Shown: positions 21,090 through 33,692, counted from the stretch's first letter. The stretch is 64,000 nt of DNA from Lineus longissimus (GCF_910592395.1 NC_088313.1:11820937-11884936); one strand, 5' to 3'. Notes: generated from the sequence alone by a model not told the origin. Translations and numbers: made by a program.

Positions 21090-22813
21090 TTTATCTATCT
21101 AGGCCATAACTGACCTGAACTACAAAAGAGAGGCAAAAAACATCGCCCAAGACATGCTAGAGTGAACGAGCTGGCCAACATGACCAATAAAGTTAGCAGG
21201 AGAGGCACCTACCTACGAATAATAACATTTTATCCATCCTCGCTTCGCTGATTCAAAAACACCTTTTACTAAAATGATTTATGGTAAACAAAAGGCAACA
21301 TTTCCATTGAGCGAATTCATTAAAAATTAATTTGCCTAAAACTGATAAATAAAGGCGTTGTAGAACTTATTTCCTGGTTCACGCTATACACGCCTATCAC
21401 ATCTATCAGATATGAATGAGGTCGTTGAAGGTCCAGGTCTATCGTACCGCTCCTTTGGTCATTGGAATACAACCTGACTATCTAATCAATCTAATCATGA
21501 TGATCAAAATGCAAAATGATATTTATCATATTTACAACTGCCCACCCATATTTTATGCAACAATGATAATGTTGAAATGATATTACAATGTATGTTCAAT
21601 CATGATCAGAGCCACAGTTTATGAGCTTTTGAAAATCTGCCAACACAAATATCCACCCAGTAGAGGTTTTTCAGGAAAGTGAAAAGCCATCACACGTTGT
21701 AACAAGCTCAAAAACCAATCGGGATTTTTCATTTTACCGCAAAAAATCGGTATGTGGTGCATAATTATACTCTCTTTTACACATAAAGAGGTCAGTCCTT
21801 ATAAACCTGGTTATACCAAACACTATTCATGTTGGAAGGTCAAATATTCCAATAAAAGCCCTATATTAAGCCTGGTTGGTCAGAAATTCATGTACATGTC
21901 CATAAGATCAATCAAAAGATAAATAACTACCTGTAGTAATAACCACATTTGGAAATGTACAATTCTAGCAGCCAATTTAACATAGAATTGGGCTGTGTTA
22001 CCTGTTAATCATGTTTTCTGTACACTCTTGGGACTGATATCTTAATGTGCGAAAGAGACTATGTTTAAAGGTTTTCAAATACTCATAAAAAAACCTCAGT
22101 AATAAGAGTGCACAACTTGGCTCCTACTGGTTGTATTAAAATGAACACTTGAACCTCGCGATCAATATAATGATACCGGCGACACAAAAACATTATCAAC
22201 TTTCGATTTTAAATAACACCCAAAACATGTTTCGATGTTTTACCAAATTTCTACCACATATAGCTGAAATCAACACTTTTAGTTTTCAGTTAGTTTGGTC
22301 ACCATACCTTTGTACGTGTGCGCAACTACATGTACCGTATGGCATTTACATTTTCAATGCTTTTGAGCGTACCGCGATACGCAAATACGGACGGAATATA
22401 CTGTCTTCTCCCACTTAACCGAGCGCGGCTGAATCGTAAAATGACGAAGTCCAAATGAATAGGTATATTTTACTGGTGGCAGGCGAACATCAGAAAGAAC
22501 AGCCACAGCTGATTATTGACTCCCTTTTCGTGGGCAATGCCAATGCCTTCCACGTAAGTGGATAAAAGACATGAGTATTGACATGGGGTAGTCCTGCACT
22601 GAATGAATAACATACAATACAACTAGCGTCCTCATTTTATGCCTATAATGTTGGTTGACCAGAAATTTCTAATCTGGCGTCTATGATTAAGCCGGCTTCA
22701 TGGGTCTGCAGAATGTCCCAATAAAGAAGTCTTGCTGTCAACGAATAAATTAAGGAAGAAGATCACAGATTTGCTTATCAATTTACCAATCAATTTTATT
22801 ATCCAAACGGGGT
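21090..22813. other. No gene recognised
   Basis: AT-rich sequence with only short frames. I see no RNA gene or repeat ends. Confidence 0.4.
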
Positions 22814-24660
22814 TTATACGTCATCATCAATAACATCATCATCCGCTTCGCCTTCCGAAAACTCAATCCCCTCAACAAACTGCTCAAGCTGATCATTTAC
22901 CATCTCTGTTGTGTGACCCTTTCCCAGCCGAGGCTGATCATGATCATCCCGACCACTTCCCGCCTGGTGATCCGCTCACAATGTCCTTGATCATCGGTGT
23001 GGCAGATTTTCCACACTTTCCAAATGGTCCTCATGTAACACTTGAAGCTCCTGTTAACGGTCAAGCAGCGAAGTACATCGTCCTGGGATAAAAGTGTCTG
23101 TCCCATTATCTGCGGTGATTGCATCACGAAACTGCTGATTTCGATGCGCCGGATACCTGTCTAAAAGTAACAGGAACGTGGCCCCTGCTACAAATGGCAC
23201 AATCAGGGCCTGCAACAACTCGATTAGCGATTGGTGTCGTGCCCAACCCTGTGGACTACCAGTTACCTGGAAAAGCAAACAGTCAACAAGCATGAACATT
23301 TACAGTACTTTTCTGAACAGTAAGACACGCACAATATTTTGGTTGCATTCATGACAAACCTACAACAATTTTAGTCATAGAAGTTCTGATTTTCCTAAAA
23401 TATACTACCATTAACTAGAATGTCTCACCGTCAACGACAACACTGATGACGTCAGGTACATATCCTGTACTACAACCACGGACTTGTATTCTAAGCCAAT
23501 ACTCACTCGCACATTGTCTGGAGCACCCGCCTGAAGCTGCCGAATGACGTCACCATCTGGTGCCAAGCCTCTGAAGTTGACCTCGGCGTCCTTTTCGTCC
23601 GTCTGTCGTAACTACTAGAGTCACCGTGCATCCAAGGTTTGGGTTGCCTTGAGATGATCTAATGCCAACATTCTGAAACCCAGTCGCTTCCATTGTTGAT
23701 CGTGGCACCATATCAAACAACACGAACGTCTCATTCATGTTCATGATGACATCAAAATCGGCGTCTCTGATGAGGTCGGCAAACTCCCCCAGGTAGTCTG
23801 CAACCAACACCTGGGCATTGTCAGGTAACCCCCTTGAATCTTTGGTCTTCCTTGGATAGCTGATTTGTTTCCTGAAATGGAATTTGCATATTATTAAAAT
23901 GCATCGAATACAATCCATTCCGTACGTTAAGGCCGATCCATGCAACAGAGGAATAAAGCTCACCTTTCCATAAAGTTGCTAAGCCAATGTGCAGATGCAT
24001 GGAAAAGGTATCGCAGGGGTCTCTGTTCTTGTCTTTCGGTCTTCGTTTCGTTCGGAAGCTCTGCCCACCATTGCCGAAATTCTCTTCCAGCTTGCCCTTT
24101 CATATCCTCACCGGAAGGGAAACCAAGTCTTCGGCGCTTAAGGAACCAGCTGTTCAAATTGTTTTCACTTTCGGGCCTGTATGCTGAGATAAAAAAGCTA
24201 ACACGTTTAACATCTTAGGAAATATTGATTGGCGATGACCACAGGTATGAACGAAATGTTAGTCCTAGGAATAAAGATCCCAGGAACAATAATACTGATA
24301 TTGTTAAAGGAATGGTCAGGGTCAATCGCTTTGATGTATCATGCGACTTATTCTTCCGTCCATGACACAGAAGCGGAATTATTCCAGTCGGTGTAGGTCA
24401 ACAAAGAAGGAAATTCATTTAGCGAGGAATAGATTGCAGTTGCCGTTGTCTCCTCCGACTTTTATGGTCTTGAGTTGATCTATCTCTGATGGCAAACAAG
24501 TCATCATGTGTGCTTATCCATCGTCTAAATGTCTGCGGTGCTATGCGGTGGTGTCTAGCAAAGGATGTCGCAGTTTCAGCATGACGTAATCCTATAGCAT
24601 GCTCCAATCGGTATGTCTCGAGAAGGTCAATCTTCTGATCGAGACTGTAGCTTTTCTGGT

Positions 24661-24696
<36 letters not shown>

Positions 24697-24760
24697 TCAT
24701 CATCATCATCAGTAGTATCAGGGTCAGGGCTGACAACATCATCTCCATGTTCCATTTCAT
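22814..24760 (-). pseudogene. pogo-like (Tc1/mariner superfamily) transposase, copy C, intron-containing
   Basis: Pieces in order: an acidic poly-Asp N-terminus, an HTH region (YSLDQKIDLLETYRL, then FARHHRIAPQTFRRWI), a DNA-binding part ending NFMER, and a DDE domain with MNMNETFVLFDM, LLLLDRYPAHRN and IPGRCTSLL. An acidic tail ends at 22814. Three introns are inferred by comparison with the other copies: the acceptor at 24184 (exon from 24183), 23963-23872, and 23506-23267; the last two have GT..AG borders that restore frame. Frameshifts lie in the GAC/GAT run, near 23600 and near 23050, with a small deletion where the QPLDV motif should be. The first catalytic position reads Asn, not Asp. 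The gene is dead. Confidence 0.7.
24662..24713. repeat. CGT/CAT trinucleotide microsatellite in the copy C N-terminus
   Basis: A GTC/ATC run on the plus strand reads as poly-Asp in the transposase frame. A length change here has shifted the frame, so the Asp-rich frame and the HTH frame no longer connect. Confidence 0.8.
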
Positions 24761-24886
24761 ACGTTAAGATCATCAAGGTGCCTGCTAGGCCTACCCACAA
24801 AATCCATCGGATTGCGTGCATCATACCAGAATAACGTGGTCAAAGCAAGATGGCAGACAACAATTATGAAATTTGACCCGAAAGTG

Positions 24887-25487
24887 TATGGCATGATATA
24901 TGTTGCAATATTCAATAAAAATATTTTTCATGCAATATTGATTTTTGTTCATTCATCGTTTCATTTTTGATGCAATATTACACTTTTTTATGCAATGTTA
25001 AAATTTCCATTCAATGTGTGTTTATATTTGATGCAATGTTACATTTCTTTATGCAATGTTTACTCGATAATTGTTCATTCAATATTTCATATTTGATGCA
25101 ATAATTCACTTTTTTCATGCAATATTCAAATTTTCATTTGATGATTGCCCGGATAATTGTTCATTCATCGTTTTATTTTTGATGCAAACTTACACTTTTT
25201 TCATGCAATGTTCAAATTTTCATTCGATAATATGCATTTAAAATTTCATTATTGCATGAAAAAAGTGAATTATTGCATCAAATATGAAATATTGAATGAA
25301 CAATTATCGAGTAAACATTGCATAAAGAAATGTAACATTGCATCAAATATGAACACACATTGAATGGAAATTTTAACATTGCATAAAAAAGTGTAACATT
25401 GCATCAAAAATGAAACGATGAATGAACAAAAATCAATATTGCATGAAAAATATTTTTATTGAATATTGCAACATATATCATGCCATA
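24887..25487. mobile_element. 601-bp foldback element with arms of about 235 bp
   Basis: The left arm (24887 to about 25120) and the right arm (about 25250 to 25487) are near-perfect reverse complements, with only a few mismatches by eye. Both ends read TATGGCATGATATATGTTGC. A TA sits at each border, as in Tc1/mariner-type insertion. The arms are made of motifs built around ATGCAAT, ACACTTTTTT and TTCATTC, repeated about every 130 bp, so each arm is itself a short tandem array. There is no coding capacity. It lies just upstream of the start of transposase copy C. Confidence 0.85.
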
Positions 25488-25841
25488 AAAGTGCCCTTTA
25501 TTGGATTTCCCCCAAAAGAAAACGAGTCCGTCATCGATTAGATAAAATAAATTCATTTGAAAGACTCTGGATTGGTCAATCATTTACATGGACTTGTAAT
25601 AGACTTACGTAACTTCAATAATCATCACTCTGACTGCAGGGATCACTGGCCCTGGCCGCGACCAGGCGTTATCAAATTGACAACATTGACAAGGTTGTCT
25701 TGCTATAACCATTGGTCACTATAATTGGCCGTCATATTGAATGTTTGCAGCCCACCGGTAAAAAGCTACAGACTGCCATGTTTCTGGACTGAGTCTTTTT
25801 CGAGCCATTTTCCTGGCGCTTGGTTGAGTCGGAGAAGACAG

Positions 25842-26147
25842 TATAATCTGTTTCCTCACGTATACCGTCTTTGGGCGCCATATTAAAGAGGCCCTACTTG
25901 CAGCCCACTACCATTGGTCGTTGGATTTAAGATGAATTGAATGGGTTGTATTACCAGACAATCGTGTTTGGGCTTTATTCATGGCGCGACCGAGGCGGAG
26001 CAAATGGACAATTCCCACTCATCATGTGGGCAAAGAAAAATCACCCTGCATGTGGTGAACCCTATTGCGTACCCCACCCAATGTATGAACACTGTTATTT
26101 TGTATTAGCGGTATAGGAAGACGGTATACGTGAGGAAACAGAGTATA
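25842..26147. mobile_element. MITE with TATA-ended inverted repeats (left of an abutting pair)
   Basis: TATAATCTGTTTCCTCACGT at 25842 and its reverse complement ending at 26147 form a 30-bp inverted repeat continuing through GTATACCGTCTT. It has no coding capacity. The right end shares TATA with the next MITE. Confidence 0.7.
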
Positions 26148-26450
26148 TTCTAAAACCTTAGATACAAGGAATGAGGCTCCGCCCCCAATCATTACAATGG
26201 AGGAGGGATTCTAAAACCCAAAAATCAATTCTAAAGAAACGACACAATAGGGCCTGATATAACTAGTGATGTTGATTTCGTTTCACTGTCAATGTCAGCC
26301 AAGATCAGAGTAAGATTATAACCCATGCGACTTCATTGGCCCATGCAATTGATAAAATAATAATACCTGACTTATTGGCCCAAGCCCATTCAAACCATTG
26401 TAATGATTGGGGCGGAGCCTCATTCCTTGTATTCGAGGTTTTAGAGTATA
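26144..26450. mobile_element. MITE with TATA-ended inverted repeats (right of an abutting pair)
   Basis: TATATTCTAAAACCTTAGAT at 26144 mirrors the right end, finishing AGAGTATA at 26450. The inverted match covers about 55 bp, including GGAATGAGGCTCCGCCCC. The outer 8 bp (TATACTCT) match the outer end of the neighbouring MITE, although the rest differs. Transposase copy B begins immediately to the right. Confidence 0.7.
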
Positions 26451-26456
26451 CAGAAG

Positions 26457-27525
26457 GCTACCCGTTTCTGTCCAAGACATCAAAGAAAAGGCGATGACCG
26501 TATATGAGTCGAGGCCTGGTGGAATCAGCTGCCGGAAGAACGGATGAGGAAAGAATTAATCCAGTCTAGACCTCATCAGCACGAGTTTCACGCATCTGTT
26601 GGATGGGTTGAACGGTTTATGGTCAGAGAGAAAATCTCCCTCCGAAAGGTGAACAAGAATAGTACGACTGTACCCGCCGATGCCGCAAACCGCGTCCAAG
26701 TCTTTCGGGACAAAGTAATGCAAACCATCGAACAGTTTGACCTTGCCATGAGGTTCCTCTTCAACATGGACCAGACGTTTTCAATTTTCGAGTTTCGCCC
26801 GATGTACACAGCTAACGACAGAGGGGCAGGTTCGATTGATGTTCGCACATCCAGATCAAATACAAAATTGGGCTTCACAGCTATTCTGGCTATCACTGCG
26901 ACAGGAGGGAAATTAGCTGCAGACGTTATGTTTCAACGGAAAGGTTTCATCCGTCAGCTGCCGCGCTGCAGGAAGAGGAACTGCCGGCCAACGTGGTCGT
27001 TACGTCATCAGCCGCAGGTTGGATGAAAGATAAAAAAGGGACAGCTCGGCATTGGTTAGACAAAGTCTTCCATCCTTACCTGACCACAGAGCATGCAGAT
27101 CTCTTTCTTTTCATCGTTGACCAGTATCGTGTACATCGTACAGAAAACTTCGGCATGGCAGTTACACAGATGGAAGGGATGCTAGATTTTATCCCTGCAG
27201 GCTGCACATCCCTTGTGCAACCCCTAGATCTGACCGTGAGGATCAAGGTATTTTAGAACAACCTGAGGAAAAGGTGGAAGTCGTGGAACAGACAGCACAC
27301 CGGCGAGGAAGGGAGTTGTGAACGTATCGGTCTGCGTAACGTACTTGACATAATCAACAAGGCATGGGATGACGTACTTCCAGAGGTTGTTGAAAAAGGA
27401 TTCGAACTGGCCTTCAGGGCTGCCCCCGTTGAGGAAGGGCCACATCAGCAACTGAATGATGAGGAGGAACCGGGACTGGAGTTTATGAAAGTTGGTGACG
27501 ATGAAATGGAAGTAGAATTGGAGTA
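26457..27525 (+). pseudogene. pogo-like transposase, copy B, 5'-truncated
   Basis: The reading starts RLPVSVQDIKEKAMTVYES, then after a 1-nt shift EAWWNQLPEERMR, a DNA-binding segment ending REKISLRKVNKN, and a DDE domain. In that domain MDQTF and LFIVDQYRVHRT supply the first two acidic positions, and IPAGCTSLVQPLD follows. A further frameshift near 26945 and a TAG at 27254-27256 break it. The C-terminal acidic tail ends VGDDEMEVELE at 27525. Where copy C has introns this copy reads straight through. The HTH part is missing at the MITE border. Confidence 0.7.
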
Positions 27526-28849
27526 AATGTGCCCTGTGTTGGGATGGACGTGGTCTCGATAGAAAACCTGCACTAGCTGACTAATCTGTGAGAACTTTAG
27601 ATAAAACATCTAGAATCCTATATGGAAGTAGAGATGGACTAACTGGTGTTGTGATGGACTTGGTCTCAATAGAAAACGTGCAATTGTTTACTAATCTGTG
27701 AGAACTGTATTTAAATAGAACATCCAGAATAATAATCGCTGCTTTTTCATTTTCTTGCATGATGAGTCATCATAGTCTACAGTGTTCATTGTTTTCCCGA
27801 CATTATCCCGTCATTCTGATGTCGCGTCACATGCGAATATGCATGGGCATGCCGCAGTTAGCAGGACTCGACGCTACAATACTTAGTCCGGCTCTATCAT
27901 CAAGTCTCGAAAACAATGACAAATTTCGGCGTGCAACGCTTATAAACCATCCTGTACAGTGCCACCTCATGGCGTTCCCGTCATGACGAAGCACTGCAAG
28001 GATCAATTACATGTACTCATGGTCTGATCAGTTAGGCCTTCAACTGGCTATCAACTAAATCCATTATTCTCCCCGGCCGGTCTCAGCATAGGCCTGCCAA
28101 ATGCATTTTACGAAGGAGGCGCCGGCCTCGCCACTTTATAATGAAGGTGTGTTAGAAAAAAAGAAATTAGAGTATGTATTGTTATCTAATCGTGTTGTCC
28201 ACTCGTCGTATTGGCCATAACTATAGGGGGAGACCAATCTTTACCTTTCCGTCCATCCTGGGGAAACTAACTCTCTGGGATCGTAAGGAGAAACTTCCAC
28301 ACGAGAAGTAGATACGATACGTACTTTCGTTTATTTGACTCCTACTTGACTATCCGAAATCATAATAATAATCGTATTTCCACCTTCAAGGAAAGGGCAT
28401 ATATACAGGAACCAACCAATCAGGGTGCCGAATAGGGGCTGCAATACGCCACTGCAATGCAGCATAAAGCGTCATCGCTGCGTCACACAGGTAGGCCCGC
28501 AATGCGCCCGGGCAATGCGCCACTGACTGGAACATTTTGCAGCCAATGAAGGGCTAGCATTATGGCGCATTGCGGCGGGGGTATCGCACCTGAAACTACC
28601 TGTAGACTATTTCGGTCCTGCATACATGCTACCTGTTCCTTAAAGGTACGATAAGCAATGACAACAACCTTTGTACACAATACGATTACAGTATGTTTGT
28701 TTATTTCGTACACAATAGGACATCTACAAATATTGTGTAAAGTACATGAACATCAAACCTTAAGTGCAGCAATATTACAGCTTACAATAATTTTCTAAAT
28801 TAATAAAAACGTGGTGCAGCAAGTTTTTTCAACGGCAATTACAAGGACA
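27526..28849. other. No gene recognised; small palindromic GC stretch
   Basis: The sequence following copy B contains two similar segments (about 27540-27610 and 27645-27715), each with GATGGAC(G/T)TGGTCTC and ACTAATCTGTGAGAACT, a short direct repeat. 28430-28590 has GCAATGCGCC and its inverse GGCGCATTGC, possibly MITE remnants. Confidence 0.4.
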
Positions 28850-29251
28850 GGAGCCCAGGATGTGTGTCAAGGATGTCGGAAAACCTCAAACTTCCACCAC
28901 TGGAGTCCAGACGGAAACAAAACCGCCTTTGTCTAATGTACAAAGTAGCGGGGGGGGGGGGGGGCGATGATACCTGCACTACCGTCCGAACAGTTCCTCA
29001 CCGAGATCAGAGGGAAACGGAAAATCATCCCCAAGAAAACCGGAGATTTCGCCACATCAAATCCCATAACGAGGCACTGCAGGCATAATTCTAGAGCGTA
29101 CGCTTTATCTAAATCCTCTACTGACCAATATAAACATTCATTCTTCGTCGGAACCGTAGCTAACTGGAACCTGCTACCCGAAGAAACGGTAAATTCGGAA
29201 ACCCCAGAGGTATTCCGCTCGAGGCTTCCCACCACGGAGGGAAGTCACTAG
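28850..29251 (+). pseudogene. Non-LTR retrotransposon (LINE) 3' end, reverse transcriptase C-terminus
   Basis: Two overlapping frames give LPPLESRRKQNRLCLMYKVA and, after a poly-G slippage at 28950-28963, SRAYALSKSSTDQYKHSFFV, then WNLLPEETV and FRSRL, then a stop. The pattern LPxLExRRxxxRLxLMYK....TDxYKxSFFxxTxxxWNxLP....FRxxL is the usual end of the ORF2 protein in CR1/Jockey-like LINEs. LINEs are commonly 5'-truncated, and this one keeps only the last 110 or so residues. Confidence 0.7.
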
Positions 29252-30388
29252 CGCACGCTCTCTCTCACCCCGTCCATACAAAAGCCAGAATTGTTCGCTT
29301 TGGGCGTAATTGACAGTAAACAGTAAAGAGTAATTCGTGCAGAGAAAATCTGTAATATGTCCTACTTCTTCCTTTGATAGTAAATGATCACCAGACTCCC
29401 TCAATGTTAGTAACTCTCGGATTTGCTGTGTGGTTCGATATGCGGCAGTGTTCACATCAACTCTTTTTACAATAAGATACGACTAATTTATGCGGTCCAC
29501 GTCATATTTACAAAATCCGTATTACCGGCGAATTTGGAGAGACTCACATAATGTCCCCCTTGTTTAGCTTACAGTATGAGCCCTAAAATTATACATAAGC
29601 ATGCCGTATAGTAAATCTGAATTATAGCAAAAATGAGATCGATCGACCTTATACATCAAACTATTTGTTAATATTACAATACAATGGATCCTTAATTAAA
29701 TATGAACTCGTCCAAATTAAGAATTGTTCCTGTTGTTCACTTTGTTCCATGTGCTTTGTACCGTGTACACATAATGTTCTAGTAAAATGTTGCACTATTG
29801 TTCAACTGTCCAGGAACCCCATTTTACTGTTTGACATATTGTTTCAGTAGTACTGAACCATATACTGTAGTTTCATGAAAATAACACCACTTCGGGATAT
29901 TCAAGGCCCGGCCTCTTCTCTCGAGCCTATTCACCAGAGGTAACCAATGAGTGACTTCGCTGGCCCTTGTGATGGCTCAGCCGAGCTGTCACGGTTGCGC
30001 TAAACCACTTATTACCGCAGCCCTATTGCTTCGAAGTGTTGTGGGCCTACTGGTCGATGAGTGCGCATGTGGAATGACGTAAATGGTAAGGCCACTCGCC
30101 GACCGTTTATACAGGTTGTCTCATAAAACTGAAGCACCTTTTAGATTGATCCAAACCCCCCAAAACAAAAAAAGTCCTTATTGAAACTCTGAAGAAAAAT
30201 CTACAAATGCTTGCATTAGTAAAGCAAAGTGATATTCAGGCAATGATAGTAGTCACGAAATTCCGAAGAAAAACGAGGAGCTCATCCTCTGTTCTACAAC
30301 CCTCTTTTTTGATTTAGACTCCCTAGGCCTACGTGGGAGAAAACAGAATCGAAGTTTCTAGGATGTGTGGTTTTCTTGAGGAATTCTA
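29252..30388. other. No gene recognised
   Basis: The probable LINE 3' untranslated region grades into unannotated sequence. No tRNA, repeat ends or long frame are seen. Confidence 0.4.
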
Positions 30389-31829
30389 GTGCCTCCTAGG
30401 CCTATAAATGAAGCCCCACTGAGGGTACCCACATTGCAGACAACCTGTGCGACAATGGATGCTGTAGAGCTGCTGAGAAAACGACGCCGGCGCTACACCG
30501 TTACAGAAAATCTTGCCTACCTGAGAGACCAGAAGGAGGCACTGGTGAACGGTACGGTGCGCAGTATGAGAGAGTTCTCCGCCCACTATAACATCCCCTG
30601 GGAGACGTTTAGAAGGTGGAATCTCGAGGACCTCGAGCAGAAGCAAGAAGAAGGGCATGGCCAGAAGAAGAAGATGATGGAGCCCCGTGATCCGTTATGG
30701 CCACAGGTTGAGGGCCAGCTTTACCAATGGCTGCAGCAGATGAGAGAGCGTCGCCTCGCAGTCTCCGTTCTCGACATTCAAGATAAGGTGTTGGTAGTGT
30801 GGAAAAGCTGGTGGAAAGCAAAGCTGGTGGAATGAGTTAGCCCAAGATGTCAGAGAAGGGATTCAGCATTGTCGCCCTCAGCTATGGGATTTCAACGCAT
30901 CCATAGGCTGGGTGGAGTGCTTGATGAAGAGACGCCACGTGTCCCTACGGAAGGTGACCAAGGATACAACGACCATCCCCGCTGATGCTGCTGCAAGGAT
31001 CCTGACCTTCCGAGATGCGGTTACTGGGAGAATCGATCGTCTTGATATACAGATGCGGTTCTTCTTTAACATGGACCAAACCTTTGTCCTGTTTGATATG
31101 AGAACCATGTACACGGCCAACATCACGGGGGAGAAGGCCATAGACGTCTGATCATCCAGGTCCAATACTAAGCTGGGATGCACCGTCACCCTCTGCATCG
31201 CAGCCTCTGGAGCAAAGTTGCCGGCGCACATCATCTTCCCCAGAAGAGGTTTCGTCCGGGTGTTTGCAGCCCTCCAAGACAACCCACCAGCAGATGCAAA
31301 GATTACCCTATCGGAAACTGGTTGGATGAGTGAGGAAACGGCGTACAACTGGTTAGATGAAGTCCTATCACTCTACGTCACCGACAACGAGACCGACCAG
31401 TTTCTGTTAATCGTCGATCATTATCAGGTCCACCGGACAGAGAACTTCCGGAAGAGAGTCCGCGACATGAGAGGCAGCCTGGATTATGTACCTGCTGGTT
31501 GCACATCCCTCGTACAACCGTTAGACGTTGCAGTCATGAAGTCCTTCAAATGTCACGTACGGCGACAATGGAAATCGTGGAAGAAGGACCACACGGACGA
31601 AAGAGGAGACTGCCCTCACATCGGCCTGAGAGACGTGACCAACATCATCAGAGATGCCTGGGATAGTGTTAATGAGGACGTTATCGTCAACTGATTTGAA
31701 GCATCGTTTCGACCAAGGCCAATCGAAGCTGGACCACATGCTATCTTGGAGGAAGAAGAGGAGACTGCTATGGATGGACCAGAGTTCGTGAATGTAGTCG
31801 AGGAGGACATTGTGATGGACTTGAATTGA
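30389..31829 (+). pseudogene. pogo-like transposase, copy A, intronless, few lesions
   Basis: An HTH region (RRRRYTVTENLAYLRDQKEA, then FSAHYNIPWETFRRW) leads to a linker with PLWPQVEGQLYQWL. A 16-bp tandem duplication near 30805-30835 shifts the frame. The reading then resumes WWNELAQDV, ASIGWVECLM and the DDE domain. MDQTFVLFDM and LLIVDHYQVHRT provide the first two acidic positions, and VPAGCTSLVQPLDVAVMKSF is complete. TGA replaces a codon at 31149 (probably CGA to TGA, a CpG change) and at 31692 (probably GGA to TGA). The tail ends VEEDIVMDLN. It is the most complete of the four copies. pogo-type transposases cut and paste at TA. Confidence 0.75.
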
Positions 31830-32911
31830 CTGTGGGTGTTGTGAATGATTGTGGGTACGATTCTGAAAGCTGGACAATCTAATAATGTGTATCTTTAGCT
31901 TTGAAAATAAATTGAATCGGGATTTGCATCGTTCTTTTTTATTCCTTCACTGATCACTTCGGACAAGACTGTACATTCAGAGGGATGTTCGTTTTGTTCT
32001 CCAGATATGTGACGGACAACTTCTCATTCTTACCAATTTCGCACTGCAAAGTATATTTGAAAGCCCGAAGCTGGTAAGGAATGATGAGACCCGAAGACAT
32101 GCTTCATTACCTCCCTGAGCAGTGCCTCACTTTGAAAGGGCAGGTCAGTCCCTAAAACCAGCAGAAGCCAATATGTCAGTTGGACTTTTTTCATGGAAAC
32201 CCTGTACACTATCAGCCATTAGCACTGGGACACCCTTTACACTACCAATGACGATTAGTTGAAAATGTTCTGGGACACTCAGTACAATGGCCGAAGGCCC
32301 GATCCCATTATCCCATTCATAGGAGACCTACGAATCGGTTTCAACAACCCAAACAATAAGGATTGGACTCGAAACTGAAGTATATTGGATATGAGGCCTG
32401 GACAACCCTCTCTGGAATACCAGCCAATGATCGGCCTTCTCAACAGCTCTGTTCGCCACCCTATGCGTCAGGGGCGGCGACACCGGCTGTTAATGAAGTG
32501 GTGTTATTTTCATGAAACTACAGTAAATACAGAGCAAAGTATTGGCAGATGAACCAAACCTGGACAGCTTGTTTTGAACTTAGCATGAGCAGCCATAAGG
32601 ATATTTCCTCATAACAGTATTAAGGTTACTGCGATACTAGTAAATCAACCATAAACCATGCTGTAAATTAACTGCTAGCATGAACCATGCTGTTTCTAGC
32701 AAAATGATGAAACACTACAAAATACACATTCAAATATTACCAGTAAACAATCAAAATAATGTAACATGACACCAAAAATATCCTAGAACTTATGAGTTCT
32801 TGAAGTATCAAAATGTTTTAAAGTATACTTAGTGGAATTAGATAGTTATGATGTCTTTACGGTAAACCCGTAGTTTTCCTAACACACTTCCTTCAAGCTC
32901 TATATACATTT
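31830..32911. other. No gene recognised
   Basis: AATAAATTG at about 31908 could be the polyadenylation signal of transposase copy A. Beyond it I see no frame or repeat of note. Confidence 0.4.
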
Positions 32912-33173
32912 TTATTGAGATGTTGTGTCCCAGAACTGGAAGCCATACAGACAGGTTGCAAAACTCTTAAAGAGAGTATATCGAATTTTTGCATTGGCAT
33001 GTCCGCAATACGCCATCACCTTATTAGTTTTGTTTGTAGAATTCATTTATACCAAGGTCCACTCTTCTACGCTGTACATCCGGACCTAACAAAAATCCAA
33101 GGTGAACCTCTGATTCCACTGCATCTAACCTATTTCCGTCAAACATTATGTAGTCTACTCGAATATCTATAAA
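32912..33173 (-). pseudogene. LINE reverse transcriptase, C-terminal fragment
   Basis: The minus-strand reading IMFDGNRLDAVESEVHLGFL, then after a one-base shift KVMAYCGHANAKIRYTLFKS followed by FATCLYGFQFWDTTSQ and a stop, matches the post-catalytic part of non-LTR reverse transcriptases (VxHLGxxIGxD...RxxxFxxKVNxVMAxFGHA...IRYxLFKSFCxxLYGxxLWD). The catalytic FxDD box is not present. It is a different LINE lineage from the plus-strand fragment at 28.9 kb. Confidence 0.7.
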
Positions 33174-33661
33174 GCCTTTGGCAAACACAAGAAATTTGCT
33201 ATTTTTTTTAATTGAAAGTTATCTTATAATCTAACGAGAATAATTTGTCAATTTTTAACATCTTTGGGATATCTCTCATTGAGGATCGTGACCGTATGGA
33301 TGTTGCGATTTGTCAAAAGATTTGATATATCCGAGCTATATAAATACAAAAACAATTGGTTACTGTTTGCTTGTACGTGATCATCAGCAGCCTATTAGAA
33401 AACGAATGTAAGGGGCTAAGCGGTCCCTCTCGCAAAACCCTTACAATTACACCTCGTTTGTTATGCCTCGGAGTATTTCGACAGCTAAAAATTCCCTTAT
33501 TGCGACGTGGTTCAAAGAATGTGATAACGAAATAAATGATTGGATATTGATAACATTTAAACACTTCTGAAAATGTTCACAGTTGCAAAAGACGAAATAT
33601 CTGCACGGGGATGCCCACCGGGAGAGGTTCCATCTATATCGATGTATATCTGATAGCCTTA

Positions 33662-33692
<31 letters not shown>

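Noticed and set aside
24887-25487. A CRISPR-like array because of regular short repeats
   Set aside because: The repeats are arranged as inverted arms with TA borders in a eukaryotic genome; there are no uniform spacers or cas genes.
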